Notes under the pieces: generated by a model
The model's database searches: none
Seen by the model: only the letters and a program-made list of their open reading frames with translations
Told to the model about the DNA's origin: nothing
NCBI RefSeq assembly: GCF_002585305.1
Contig: NZ_NUNF01000103.1
Span: 1 to 32,113, forward strand
Direction: 5' to 3'
Source of the DNA: Bacillus sp. AFS037270
Lineage (GTDB): Bacteria; Bacillota; Bacilli; Bacillales_B; DSM-18226
DNA: 32,113 bases
Part shown: piece by piece, positions 1 to 7,946 of the stretch
Layout: each line of letters opens with the position of its first letter
Numbering within the stretch: the stretch's first letter is position 1
Position numbers and translations under genes: made by a program

Positions 1-100
1 CTCGAGGTCATGAGCCAATCCGTCCAAAAGGTTAAAAAGCAACGTTTCGGCCAGCTGGTCTTATGCTTGTCGGGGCTGTTCAAGGCGCTTGCGCTTTTGT
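1..100 (+). repeat. Dispersed intergenic repeat, copy 1 (left-truncated by the window edge)
   Basis: The first 72 bases align without gaps to 28831-28902 with 62 of 72 identities by my count. The copy ends in the typical tail (AAGGCGCTTGCGCTTTT, 82-98) only four bases before the stop codon of the minus-strand permease. The left arm of the element (the GAGAATTGTCCAGCTCCAG part) is missing because the window begins inside the repeat. Confidence 0.85.
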
Positions 101-102
101 TT

Positions 103-1500
103 TTATATTAAAAACATAGCAACAATCGTAGTTACAACCAGTCCTATTAATACTGGGAGTAGGTTTCGTCTGGCTAATTCAAACGGATCGACCTTACAAA
201 TTGCTGCTGCAGGAATTAAGGCCCATGGCACCAAGGTTCCGCCGCCCACCCAAATGGCGGCGATTTGTCCAAGGGCAGTTAGTGTTGCGGCACCTTTTCC
301 AATCGCTGCAGCAAACAAACTGGCAATCGATCCAGCGAGCGAAATGCCTGAGAAGCCTGAACCATCTAAACCGGTAATTGCCCCAACGGTTGTGAGTGTC
401 ACAGCACCTACCACCTTACTAAGAGGAACAATGTTGGCAAGGGCAATCCCCAAATCGTTCACAATTCCTTGGGAAGCTTTCGGTAAATAATCTCCAATAA
501 TAGTTGTGAAACCGCTGTCACCTAAATAAAAGAATGCGGCAATTGGAATAACTGGACCAAACACCTTAAACCCAAATTGAAAACCCTCAATTAAATATTG
601 AGTTGTTTTTTCTAGGCCTTCGTTCTTGTGACTCATAATGGTAATGAGAAGAAGGATAAGGATGGAGGTTCCACCAATTAGGGCTGTAGCATCTCCACCG
701 GTTAAATTGAGGACGGACATAGCAGCTACATCCGCTGCAAATAGAACTGGTACTAATATTGCGAAGAAACGTCTCTGGGTGAGTGATAAGAGAGTGGGTT
801 TATTCCTTTCTTCATCAGATATATCTTCTAATACTGATGAAGCTGTTTGAAGAGTTCCACGCTTCATATCTCTCCTTAAAAAGTAGAAGGCGGTAATGGT
901 TGTTACTAACCCCATAACAAAAACTAGTGGAATGCTGGCTTCTATGACATCTTGGATGGGAAGTCCGGCAGCATCCGCCGTAAGTTTAGGAGCTGCTTGA
1001 ATGACAAAGTCACCTGATAGGGCTATTCCGTGCCCGAACAAATTCATTGCCATGGCGACCCCAAGTGCAGGAAGCCCCGCTCTAATTGCTACCGGCAGCA
1101 GGACGGCGCCAAGCAGGGCAACAGCAGGAGATGGCCAAAAAAACCAGGAAATTACCATCATTAGGATCCCAATCGTCCAATAGGCAAGGCCTGGATTACG
1201 GATTAATTTTCGAAATGGTGAAATCATCACATCATTTATTCCAGTGGACGTTAGGGTATGGCTCATCGCGACAATAATCGAAATAACAAGAATAGTAGAT
1301 AATAGTTCGGTTATTGCATAGCTAAAACTGTTAAAAATACTGCTGACGGAATGACTTAAACTGCCGGTGGCTGTCAAGGCTATTAAGAATATCCCGACAA
1401 TACACACAATGGTTGTGTCCCTTCTCATGATCATAAAGCCAATAATTAAAATTATAAAGGCCACATATATCCAATGAAGTGCTGTAAGTTCAATTAGCAT
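103..1500 (-). CDS. YhfA-like multi-spanning permease
   Basis: A 465-residue, very hydrophobic protein with about a dozen predicted membrane segments, probably a secondary transporter of the ion-transporter type. Substrate unknown. I start it at the ATG at 1500 because AAGGAGG lies eight bases upstream; the frame is open further out, but that part encodes an implausible N-terminus with no ribosome site. The charged stretch around residues 208-240 (RRDMKRG, then SDEERNK) looks like a central cytoplasmic loop between two membrane halves. From memory, B. subtilis YhfA has nearly this length and lies close to hmoB, which supports orthology by position. A perfect palindrome and CTGTA/TACAG half-sites lie just upstream, so expression is probably controlled locally. 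The transporter class is confident; the name rests on synteny. Confidence 0.75.
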   Translation of the reverse strand: MLIELTALHWIYVAFIILIIGFMIMRRDTTIVCIVGIFLIALTATGSLSHSVSSIFNSFSYAITELLSTILVISIIVAMSHTLTSTGINDVMISPFRKLIRNPGLAYWTIGILMMVISWFFWPSPAVALLGAVLLPVAIRAGLPALGVAMAMNLFGHGIALSGDFVIQAAPKLTADAAGLPIQDVIEASIPLVFVMGLVTTITAFYFLRRDMKRGTLQTASSVLEDISDEERNKPTLLSLTQRRFFAILVPVLFAADVAAMSVLNLTGGDATALIGGTSILILLLITIMSHKNEGLEKTTQYLIEGFQFGFKVFGPVIPIAAFFYLGDSGFTTIIGDYLPKASQGIVNDLGIALANIVPLSKVVGAVTLTTVGAITGLDGSGFSGISLAGSIASLFAAAIGKGAATLTALGQIAAIWVGGGTLVPWALIPAAAICKVDPFELARRNLLPVLIGLVVTTIVAMFLI

Positions 1501-1520
1501 TGAAAATCCTCCTTTCTTCC

Positions 1521-1542
1521 AAAAAGGGCTATAGCCCTTTTT
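1521..1542 (-). promoter_or_regulatory. Perfect 22-bp palindrome in the permease leader
   Basis: AAAAAGGGCT followed by its exact complement around a central AT, ending in TTTTT. It sits directly upstream of the AAGGAGG ribosome site of the permease. In RNA it would form a hairpin followed by a U run, so it could act as an attenuator-like terminator or occlude the ribosome site; as DNA it could be an operator. The palindrome is seen; the role is inferred. Confidence 0.45.
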
Positions 1543-1544
1543 GA

Positions 1545-1574
1545 CTGTAATACAGAATATGTAATCTGTATCAA
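1545..1574 (-). promoter_or_regulatory. Candidate promoter and overlapping operator of the permease
   Basis: Reading the minus strand, TTGATA (1574-1569), a 16-base spacer and TATTAC (1552-1547) form a plausible sigma-A promoter. Three half-sites overlap it: CTGTA 1545-1549, TACAG 1551-1555 and CTGTA 1566-1570, giving TACAGA-N8-TCTGTA across the spacer and CTGTA-A-TACAG at the -10. This is the layout of a repressor site. The regulator is unknown and no regulator gene is adjacent. Confidence 0.4.
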
Positions 1575-1611
1575 GTGGTGAGGTGGAGGAATAAAAAAAT
1601 GGAGCAATAAA

Positions 1612-1634
1612 AAAATGGAGCAAAACTCCATTTT
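1612..1634 (-). terminator. Intrinsic terminator of hmoB
   Basis: Nine-base-pair stem AAAATGGAG / CTCCATTTT with a five-base loop, just after the hmoB stop and followed on the minus strand by a T run. Part of the outer arm is tandemly duplicated: ATAAAAAAATGGAGCA recurs at a 15-base spacing around 1591-1621. Confidence 0.75.
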
Positions 1635-1643
1635 AGGTTAAGG

Positions 1644-2138
1644 TTAACTGTTACCTGCGATTGTATATTTGTTTATATATGGTGAGCTTGTGAAGATTTT
1701 TTGCTGCCCGTTGAAATCGGCTTTAAGTGCATCAAATGTGGAATTAGAACCCTGCCACTTTTGATACAAGGCTTTGTCTTCCCAGACAGTCATAATAATA
1801 TAAGGATTTGAGGATATAGGACGTAGCAGTCGTAATGCTGTTAAACCTTGGGCGGTTACTACATTTCCCGTCAGCTGTTTAAACTGGTGTTCAAATAAAG
1901 GACGGCCTTCATCAGTAACGGAAATGTTATTCATAACAACAAAACCCTCTTTATTTAAGTCTCCATAGGATTCTAAAACCTCATACCTGCGTGGTTCATT
2001 AAAAACGGTTTGACCATTGGTTTCATGCAGCAGTATTGCCCCATTTTCATTCAGCATCGCCAACATTCGTTCATTAGGATATTTATTTTCGATCTTCTGT
2101 AAGAAGTCTAGTGTTCCAGCCGTAATATAAACATTCAT
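1644..2138 (-). CDS. hmoB: Heme-degrading monooxygenase HmoB (YhgC) family
   Basis: A 164-residue cytosolic protein with a C-terminal antibiotic-biosynthesis-monooxygenase (ABM) domain, roughly residues 60-160. Recognisable family segments are ILLHETNG near residue 35, NNISVTDEGRPLFEHQF near residue 70 and TVWEDKALYQKW near residue 120. B. subtilis HmoB (166 residues) binds heme and opens it oxidatively, releasing iron. I use the ATG at 2138, with AGGGGTGA at the right distance; a GTG three codons upstream lies inside that ribosome site. The gene is divergent from hemE, as expected from B. subtilis, but pbpF, which I recall lying between them there, is absent. Confidence 0.88.
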   Translation of the reverse strand: MNVYITAGTLDFLQKIENKYPNERMLAMLNENGAILLHETNGQTVFNEPRRYEVLESYGDLNKEGFVVMNNISVTDEGRPLFEHQFKQLTGNVVTAQGLTALRLLRPISSNPYIIMTVWEDKALYQKWQGSNSTFDALKADFNGQQKIFTSSPYINKYTIAGNS

Positions 2139-2243
2139 TTTTGTCACCCCTAATTAATAAATCTTCCATATTTTATACATATTCAATCTCAGTATGCTCT
2201 CTATTTATTTACACAATTTTAGTCACTTAAAAACGACTTTTTT

Positions 2244-2270
2244 TTGACAGATCATTTCGTACGCTATACA
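2244..2270 (+). promoter_or_regulatory. Weak candidate promoter for hemE
   Basis: TTGACA at 2244-2249 and TATACA at 2265-2270, but the spacer is only 15 bases, shorter than usual. It lies in the 245-base region between divergent hmoB and hemE, which is AT-rich and holds no other gene I can support. Confidence 0.3.
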
Positions 2271-2383
2271 GAAAAAGGAATAATCGTTATATTGAGAACA
2301 GCTATGTATACCAATGGTTTTTAATTTTACCTGCAATATATTAAAATGGAAAACAGACAGTCTTTGAAAGGTGGATATTCTTC

Positions 2384-3430
2384 ATGACAAGAACAATTAA
2401 TGAAACATTTTTAAAAGCCGCTAAAGGCGAAAAGACAAACTATGTGCCTGTATGGTATATGCGCCAGGCTGGCCGCTCACAGCCAGAGTATAGAGAAATA
2501 AAAGAAAAATATTCCTTATTTGAGATTACACATCAGCCAGAGCTATGTGCTTATGTTACACGCTTGCCTGTAGAACAATATAACGTCGATGCCGCCATTT
2601 TATATAAAGATATCATGACACCGCTCCCAGCTATAGGCGTGGAAGTAGAAATAAAGGGTGGAGTTGGCCCGGTCATTGATAAACCGATTCGCTCTTTAGC
2701 TGATGTAGAAAAATTAGGTGAAATACATCCGGAAGAAGACGTTCCATATGTGCTCGATACGATCAAATTACTAACACAAGAACAGTTAAATGTACCATTA
2801 ATCGGTTTCTCTGGTGCGCCCTTTACACTTGCGAGTTACATGATTGAAGGCGGTCCATCCAAAAACTATAATAAGACCAAAGCTTTCATGTATGCAGAGC
2901 CAAAGGCATGGTTTGCATTAATGGACAAACTCGGCGATATGATTATTACATATGTAAAATCGCAAATTAAAGCTGGTGCAAAAGCCATCCAAATCTTTGA
3001 TTCATGGGTTGGTGCCTTGAATGTAGAAGATTATCGTTACTTCATCAAGCCAGTCATGAATCGAATTTTTACATCCTTAAAAGAGGAAAATGTTCCGCTC
3101 ATTATGTTCGGCGTAGGTGCAAGTCACCTTGCCTTAGAATGGAATGAACTTCCGCTCGATGTGGTTGGTCTTGATTGGCGTCTGCCCATTCGTCAGGCTA
3201 GAGAAATGGGTATCCAAAAAACTGTTCAAGGCAACCTTGATCCGGCGATCCTTTTAGCTCCTTGGGAGGTTATTGAAGAGAAAGCTAGAGAAATATTAGA
3301 TCAAGGAATGGCCCAAGACGGATATATCTTTAATTTAGGTCATGGTGTATTCCCATCGGTCAATCCAGACACATTAAAAAGATTAACTTCGTTTATTCAT
3401 GACTATTCGGAATCCAAATTAAGCCGCTAA
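2384..3430 (+). CDS. hemE: Uroporphyrinogen decarboxylase
   Basis: 348 residues, the usual family length. HemE removes four carboxyl groups from uroporphyrinogen III to give coproporphyrinogen III, in the cytosol. The N-terminal signature [10 protein letters not shown] (residues 22-31) supplies the conserved substrate-binding arginines. The conserved catalytic-site aspartate falls in ILYKDIMTP (Asp76), and GFSGAPFT and GVGASH are also present. The start is supported by AAAGGTGG about nine bases upstream. hemH and hemY follow in the same direction, but two hairpins lie in the 149-base gap, so coupling to hemH may be partial. Confidence 0.97.
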   Translation: MTRTINETFLKAAKGEKTNYVPVWYMRQAGRSQPEYREIKEKYSLFEITHQPELCAYVTRLPVEQYNVDAAILYKDIMTPLPAIGVEVEIKGGVGPVIDKPIRSLADVEKLGEIHPEEDVPYVLDTIKLLTQEQLNVPLIGFSGAPFTLASYMIEGGPSKNYNKTKAFMYAEPKAWFALMDKLGDMIITYVKSQIKAGAKAIQIFDSWVGALNVEDYRYFIKPVMNRIFTSLKEENVPLIMFGVGASHLALEWNELPLDVVGLDWRLPIRQAREMGIQKTVQGNLDPAILLAPWEVIEEKAREILDQGMAQDGYIFNLGHGVFPSVNPDTLKRLTSFIHDYSESKLSR

Positions 3431-3447
3431 TTCTTAAAGTAAGTCGT

Positions 3448-3473
3448 AAAATTGGTAAGCAGTCCAATTTTTT
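3448..3473 (+). terminator. Weak hairpin with T run after hemE
   Basis: AAAATTGG / CCAATTTT with an eight-base loop followed by T residues. Only two G-C pairs, so it is a weak terminator at best. Confidence 0.35.
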
Positions 3474-3496
3474 GGCACAATATAATAAGCTGTTTC

Positions 3497-3536
3497 AAAA
3501 AGGCATTAAAGGATAGTAAGCCTATAATGCCTTTTT
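3497..3536 (+). terminator. Intrinsic terminator or attenuator between hemE and hemH
   Basis: Twelve-base stem AAAAAGGCATTA / TAATGCCTTTTT around a loop that can itself pair GG with CC, ending in a T run. It lies 44 bases before hemH, leaving little room for a separate hemH promoter downstream of it, so read-through is likely. Confidence 0.7.
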
Positions 3537-3579
3537 ACATAAACCAGAAAAAGTAGGACTTAAAACGAGGTGCAATGAG

Positions 3580-4509
3580 ATGACAAAGAAACGAATGGGT
3601 CTGTTAGTAATGGCATATGGTACCCCATATTCATTAGATGATTTAATACCATACTATACCCATATTCGCCATGGCCGTAAACCAACACCTGAACTGATAG
3701 AGGATCTCAGGAACCGTTACGAAGCAATAGGGGGAATCTCTCCATTAGCTAGAATTACCTTAGATCAGGCAGAAAAGCTTGAAGAACATCTTAATCAGAT
3801 CCAAGATGAAATTGAATTTAAAATGTATTTAGGGTTAAAACATATCGAACCATTTATTGAAGATGCAGTTAAAAAAATGCATGAAGATGGTATTGAAGAA
3901 GCTGTAAGTCTTGTGCTTGCCCCGCATTTTTCAACCTTTAGTGTAAAATCATACAATGGAAGAGCGGTTGAAGAAGCAGAAAAATTAGGTGGACTTAAAA
4001 TTAAAACGATTGAAAGCTGGTACAAGGAACCGAAATTTATTAGCTACTGGGCTGATAAAATAAAAGAAATCTTTGACCAAATGCCTAAAACTGAAAAGGA
4101 GCAGGCTGTTTTGATCGTTTCTGCCCACAGCTTGCCGGAGAAGATTCTTCAATTTGGCGACCCATATCCAAGTCAGCTGAAAGAAACGGCTGAATTAATA
4201 GCCAAACAGGCTGGAATTGAAAACTTTGAAATTGGCTGGCAAAGTGCCGGCAATACACCAGAACCGTGGATTGGTCCGGATGTACAGGACTTAACGAGAG
4301 AACTGTTTAACCAGAATCATTACAAGTCTTTCGTTTTTGCACCTGTAGGATTCGTATGTGACCATCTTGAAGTGCTTTATGATAATGATATTGAATGTAA
4401 AACAGTAACAGATCAATTAGGGGCAAAGTATTATCGACCGGAAATGCCTAATGCTAAAGGCGAATTTATTGATTGTTTAGCAACTGTAATCGTAAAAAGT
4501 TTAGCTTAA
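3580..4509 (+). CDS. hemH: Coproporphyrin III ferrochelatase (HemH/CpfC)
   Basis: 309 residues, against 310 for the soluble B. subtilis enzyme. In monoderm bacteria this enzyme inserts ferrous iron into coproporphyrin III. The two catalytic-site residues fall at the B. subtilis numbering: His183 in VSAHSLPEK and Glu264 in CDHLEVLYD. The N-terminal [10 protein letters not shown] and the GGISPL segment near residue 50 are typical. There is no membrane anchor. The ATG is preceded by GAGGTG-type bases. hemY begins a few tens of bases downstream, so the two are almost certainly co-transcribed. Confidence 0.97.
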   Translation: MTKKRMGLLVMAYGTPYSLDDLIPYYTHIRHGRKPTPELIEDLRNRYEAIGGISPLARITLDQAEKLEEHLNQIQDEIEFKMYLGLKHIEPFIEDAVKKMHEDGIEEAVSLVLAPHFSTFSVKSYNGRAVEEAEKLGGLKIKTIESWYKEPKFISYWADKIKEIFDQMPKTEKEQAVLIVSAHSLPEKILQFGDPYPSQLKETAELIAKQAGIENFEIGWQSAGNTPEPWIGPDVQDLTRELFNQNHYKSFVFAPVGFVCDHLEVLYDNDIECKTVTDQLGAKYYRPEMPNAKGEFIDCLATVIVKSLA

Positions 4510-4548
4510 ATGGAATAGACAGGAATTTTTATGGAAGCAGGTGAGTCC

Positions 4549-5961
4549 GTGGCGGAGGATAAAAAGAAGGTTGTTATTGTTGGTGGAGGAATAGCTGGAC
4601 TAGCATCAGCTTTTTATCTGCAAAAAATGATTCTAGAAGATCATCTCCCCATCGAAATTCAGCTGATTGAATCATCACACCGTCTCGGCGGCAAATTACA
4701 AACCGTCAGAAGAGACGGGTATACGATTGAAAGAGGTCCTGATTCTTTTTTAGCAAAAAAGACAAGTATCATTAAGCTGGCAAAGGAAGTTGGTATGGAA
4801 GGCCAATTGGTGCCAAATGCAACAGGTAAATCATACGTTTTGGTGAACGACAAGCTTCATGCAATGCCCGGCGGATCAATTATGGGAATTCCAACAGAAA
4901 TTGGACCATTTATAACAACTGGTCTTTTTTCCGTTCCCGGTAAACTAAGAGCGGCAGCTGATTTTATATTGCCTCGTTCTGAGAGCGGAAAGGACCAATC
5001 TCTAGGTCAATTTTTCAGAAGAAGATTGGGAGATGAAGTAGTTGAAAATTTAATTGAACCATTATTATCAGGTATTTATGCCGGCGATATTGACCAATTA
5101 AGTCTCATGTCAACATTTCCACAATTTTATGAGGTCGAACAAAAATACCGAAGCTTGATCATGGGGATGAAAAGAACAACGCCATCACAGCCAAAACAAA
5201 AGGATACGATGGACAAGAAAAAAGGCGGATTTTTAACCTTCAGAACAGGTCTACAATCATTTGTAGAGGCGATTGAGGCTAGGCTTAATCCCAAAATAAT
5301 TTTAAAAGGCCACCGTGTTGATAAAATAATCAAATCAGAACATGGTTACGAAGTTCTTCTCAACAATGGAGAGTCAATTAAAGCTGATACTATTATCGCT
5401 GCAACACCACACCAGATAACTCAATCGATGTTTTCGGATTATCGTTTCTTTGACCCATTTAAATCGGTGCCGTCAACCTCAGTTGCAACCGTTGCATTAG
5501 CTTTTCCTGAGGAAGCTATTAAAAATGATATCGATGGGACTGGCTATGTTGTTTCAAGAAATAGCGATTATTCGATAACTGCCTGTACTTGGACACATAA
5601 AAAATGGGAGCACTCCACACCAAAGGGAAAGGTTCTGCTCCGCTGTTATGTTGGAAGAGCTGGGGATGAGACAATCGTTGATTTGTCAGATGATCAGATT
5701 ATTAAAATTGTCCTTGATGATTTAAAAAGGACGATGAATATTACGTTAAATCCTGACTTTTCGATTGTTTCACGTTGGAAGAAGTCGATGCCTCAATATA
5801 CGGTGGGACACAAACAACGCTTAGCAAAGATTCAGGAGCATATGAAAAAGGAATTACCAGGTGTTTTTTTGGCTGGCGCCTCTTATGGAGGAGTAGGAGT
5901 CCCAGATTGCATCGATCAGGGTGAAGCAGCAGTCCAAAATGTATTAGAATTTTTAAAATGA
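4549..5961 (+). CDS. hemY: Coproporphyrinogen III oxidase, FAD-dependent (HemY/CgoX)
   Basis: A flavoprotein of about 470 residues that oxidises coproporphyrinogen III to coproporphyrin III, the substrate of the upstream ferrochelatase. The N-terminal dinucleotide-binding motif VVIVGGGIAGLASAFY starts at residue 8. ERGPDSFLAKK and the C-terminal LAGASYGGVGVPDCIDQG, which closes the FAD site, are also visible. I prefer the GTG at 4549: AGGTGAG precedes it and the N-terminus (MAEDKKKVVIVGGG) then matches the family. An ATG six codons upstream at 4531, with a weaker AGGA site, is the alternative. Confidence 0.95.
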   Translation: MAEDKKKVVIVGGGIAGLASAFYLQKMILEDHLPIEIQLIESSHRLGGKLQTVRRDGYTIERGPDSFLAKKTSIIKLAKEVGMEGQLVPNATGKSYVLVNDKLHAMPGGSIMGIPTEIGPFITTGLFSVPGKLRAAADFILPRSESGKDQSLGQFFRRRLGDEVVENLIEPLLSGIYAGDIDQLSLMSTFPQFYEVEQKYRSLIMGMKRTTPSQPKQKDTMDKKKGGFLTFRTGLQSFVEAIEARLNPKIILKGHRVDKIIKSEHGYEVLLNNGESIKADTIIAATPHQITQSMFSDYRFFDPFKSVPSTSVATVALAFPEEAIKNDIDGTGYVVSRNSDYSITACTWTHKKWEHSTPKGKVLLRCYVGRAGDETIVDLSDDQIIKIVLDDLKRTMNITLNPDFSIVSRWKKSMPQYTVGHKQRLAKIQEHMKKELPGVFLAGASYGGVGVPDCIDQGEAAVQNVLEFLK

Positions 5962-5973
5962 AAAAATCCATCA

Positions 5974-6005
5974 GGAGCTGTCCAATAAGATCAGCTTCTT
6001 TTTTT
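5974..6005 (+). terminator. Terminator after hemY
   Basis: GGAGCTG / CAGCTTC stem (one G-U pair) followed by eight T residues, twelve bases after the hemY stop. Confidence 0.65.
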
Positions 6006-6069
6006 ATAGAATGAATAGATGCCGTTTTTTGAATATATTAAAGTTAGACTAAGATTTGGAGGGGATTTC

Positions 6070-6804
6070 ATGAAATTGACCGTTATCGGATATTGGGGAG
6101 GTTACCCCAAGAAGAATGCTGCAAGTTCTGGTTATTTATTGGAACATGAAGGATTTCATTTACTAATTGATTGTGGGAGTGGTGTTCTCTCAAAACTGCA
6201 AAATGTCGTACAACCTGAGGAATTGGATGCAGTCATCCTCTCACATTACCACCCGGATCATATTGCGGATATTGGAGTTTTACAGCATGCCAGGTTAATA
6301 CAAGGCTTCCTTGGAAAGGAGATCCCTAATCTGCCTGTTTACGGGCATTCATTTGATGAACATGAATTTAGCAAACTGACCTATAAAACCATTACTAAAG
6401 GAGTACCGTATAATCCTAAAGATACCCTATCAGCAGGCCCGTTTAAAATATCATTTTTAAAAACGAATCATCCCGTTTCCTGTTATGCAATGAGAATTGA
6501 GGCGGGCGGAAAAACCCTTGTTTATACTGGGGATAGTTCATTTAAAAAGGAATTTATTGAATTCAGTCATGATGCAGAAATCCTTTTATGCGAATGTAAC
6601 TTTTATGGAAATCAAAACGGCAAGTCTGCTGGGCATATGAATAGTATTGAGGCGGGGCAGCTTGCACAGAAGGCTGGGGTAAAGCAACTAATTCTTACAC
6701 ATCTGCCCCATTATGGGAACCTTGATGAGCTAATTACGGAAGCATCCCGGGAATATAGCGGTATAATAAAACTTGCAGAAGAATTTCTTTCTATCACACT
6801 ATAA
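6070..6804 (+). CDS. Metallo-beta-lactamase-fold hydrolase, YhfI-like
   Basis: 244-residue soluble protein of the RNase Z / arylsulfatase-like branch of the metallo-beta-lactamase fold. The metal-binding motif HYHPDH is at residues 59-64. Further ligands are likely in KTNHPVSCY, VYTGDSS and LILTHLPHYGN. Substrate unknown. The ATG at 6070 is chosen because GGAGGGGA lies just upstream; an in-frame ATG at 6019 lacks a site and gives a non-family N-terminus. It is followed within 17 bases by lplJ, the same pairing I recall for yhfI-lplJ in B. subtilis, so the two are probably co-transcribed. Confidence 0.85.
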   Translation: MKLTVIGYWGGYPKKNAASSGYLLEHEGFHLLIDCGSGVLSKLQNVVQPEELDAVILSHYHPDHIADIGVLQHARLIQGFLGKEIPNLPVYGHSFDEHEFSKLTYKTITKGVPYNPKDTLSAGPFKISFLKTNHPVSCYAMRIEAGGKTLVYTGDSSFKKEFIEFSHDAEILLCECNFYGNQNGKSAGHMNSIEAGQLAQKAGVKQLILTHLPHYGNLDELITEASREYSGIIKLAEEFLSITL

Positions 6805-6820
6805 GGAAGGGAATGTGACC

Positions 6821-7810
6821 ATGTTATTTATCGATAACAAAGGGATTACTGATCCTCGTATCAATCTGGCGATTGAAGAATATGCTTTGAAAAACCTGGA
6901 TATAAACGAAACATATTTATTGTTTTACATAAATGAACCATCGATTATTATTGGAAAAAATCAAAATACGATTGAAGAAATAAATACGGATTATGTGGAT
7001 AGGAATGGAATTCATGTCGTCCGCAGATTATCTGGTGGTGGTGCCGTTTACCATGACCTGGGGAATTTAAACTTTAGTTTTATTACAAAGGATGACGGGG
7101 AGAGCTTCCATAATTTCCGTAAATTTACCGAGCCAGTGGTTGAAGCCTTGCAAAAATTAGGGGTAAACGCGATGTTGAGCGGTAGAAATGATTTAGAAGT
7201 TGAGGGAAGGAAAATATCTGGTAATGCCCAATTTTCTACAAAGGGCCGAATGTTTAGTCATGGAACCTTGATGCTTAATTCGGAAATAGAGAATGTGGTG
7301 TCAGCTCTAAAAGTTAAAAAGGATAAGATTGAATCAAAAGGAATCAAATCTGTTCGCAGCCGAGTCGCTAATATTTCCGAATTTTTAACAGAAAAAATTA
7401 GTATAGAAGAATTTCGTTCTTTACTGTTAAAGAATATTTTCGGCGGACAAGATGAAATACCAGAATATATTTTAACAGAGGAGGATTGGGAAAAAATCCA
7501 TCAGCTTTCAAAAGAACGTTACCAAAACTGGGACTGGAATTATGGAAAATCCCCAAAATTTAACCTTCAGCATTCGCATCGTTTCCCAGTAGGTTCGGTT
7601 GACGTTCGCTTAGAGGTAAATAAAGGAAAAGTTGAAAATTGCAAAATATATGGTGACTTTTTTGGTGTTGGTGAGGTAAGTGAGATTGAGAAAAGATTAA
7701 CAGGCATCCGCTATGAAAGAAGTGAAATTGAGCAGGCTCTTGACGACATAGAGACAAAGCATTATTTCGGAAATATATCAAAAGAGGAATTTATTAATTT
7801 AATCTATTAA
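6821..7810 (+). CDS. lplJ: Lipoate-protein ligase LplJ
   Basis: 329 residues (about 331 in B. subtilis). It activates lipoate with ATP and attaches it to the lipoyl domains of 2-oxoacid dehydrogenases and GcvH. The family motif RRLSGGGAVYHDLGNLNFSF lies near residue 70 and the lipoyl-AMP-binding lysine is in GRKISGNAQ (Lys131). The C-terminal accessory domain follows residue 250. The start ATG at 6821 follows AAGGAAGGGA and gives the expected MLFIDNKGITDPRINLAIEE N-terminus. A strong terminator begins directly after the stop. Confidence 0.95.
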   Translation: MLFIDNKGITDPRINLAIEEYALKNLDINETYLLFYINEPSIIIGKNQNTIEEINTDYVDRNGIHVVRRLSGGGAVYHDLGNLNFSFITKDDGESFHNFRKFTEPVVEALQKLGVNAMLSGRNDLEVEGRKISGNAQFSTKGRMFSHGTLMLNSEIENVVSALKVKKDKIESKGIKSVRSRVANISEFLTEKISIEEFRSLLLKNIFGGQDEIPEYILTEEDWEKIHQLSKERYQNWDWNYGKSPKFNLQHSHRFPVGSVDVRLEVNKGKVENCKIYGDFFGVGEVSEIEKRLTGIRYERSEIEQALDDIETKHYFGNISKEEFINLIY

Positions 7811-7846
7811 AGATCAGCGATGTCACTTAGACATCGCTGATCTTTT
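7811..7846 (+). terminator. Strong terminator after lplJ
   Basis: Perfect 14-base-pair stem AGATCAGCGATGTC / GACATCGCTGATCT with loop ACTTA and a T run, starting immediately after the lplJ stop codon. Confidence 0.93.
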
Positions 7847-7867
7847 TCCATTTTTTACGAATTATAC

Positions 7868-7896
7868 TTGAATACTTAAAATTCAAGCAATATAAT
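7868..7896 (+). promoter_or_regulatory. Sigma-A promoter of lcfB
   Basis: TTGAAT (7868-7873), 17-base spacer and perfect TATAAT (7891-7896). The predicted start near 7903 places the FadR box at 7916-7933 in the early transcribed region, where a bound repressor would block transcription. Confidence 0.8.
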
Positions 7897-7915
7897 ATAT
7901 TTAGAAAATTTAATA

Positions 7916-7933
7916 TGAATGATTATTCATTCA
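7916..7933 (+). promoter_or_regulatory. FadR operator at lcfB
   Basis: TGAATGATTATTCATTCA, an inverted repeat with perfect TGAATGA / TCATTCA arms, matches the Bacillus FadR consensus TGAATGAMTANTCATTCA except at the M position. FadR represses beta-oxidation genes in B. subtilis, including lcfB, and is released by long-chain acyl-CoA. The box lies 20 bases behind the -10 and 13 bases before the start codon. Confidence 0.88.
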
Positions 7934-7946
7934 GGGGAGGGAAAAG

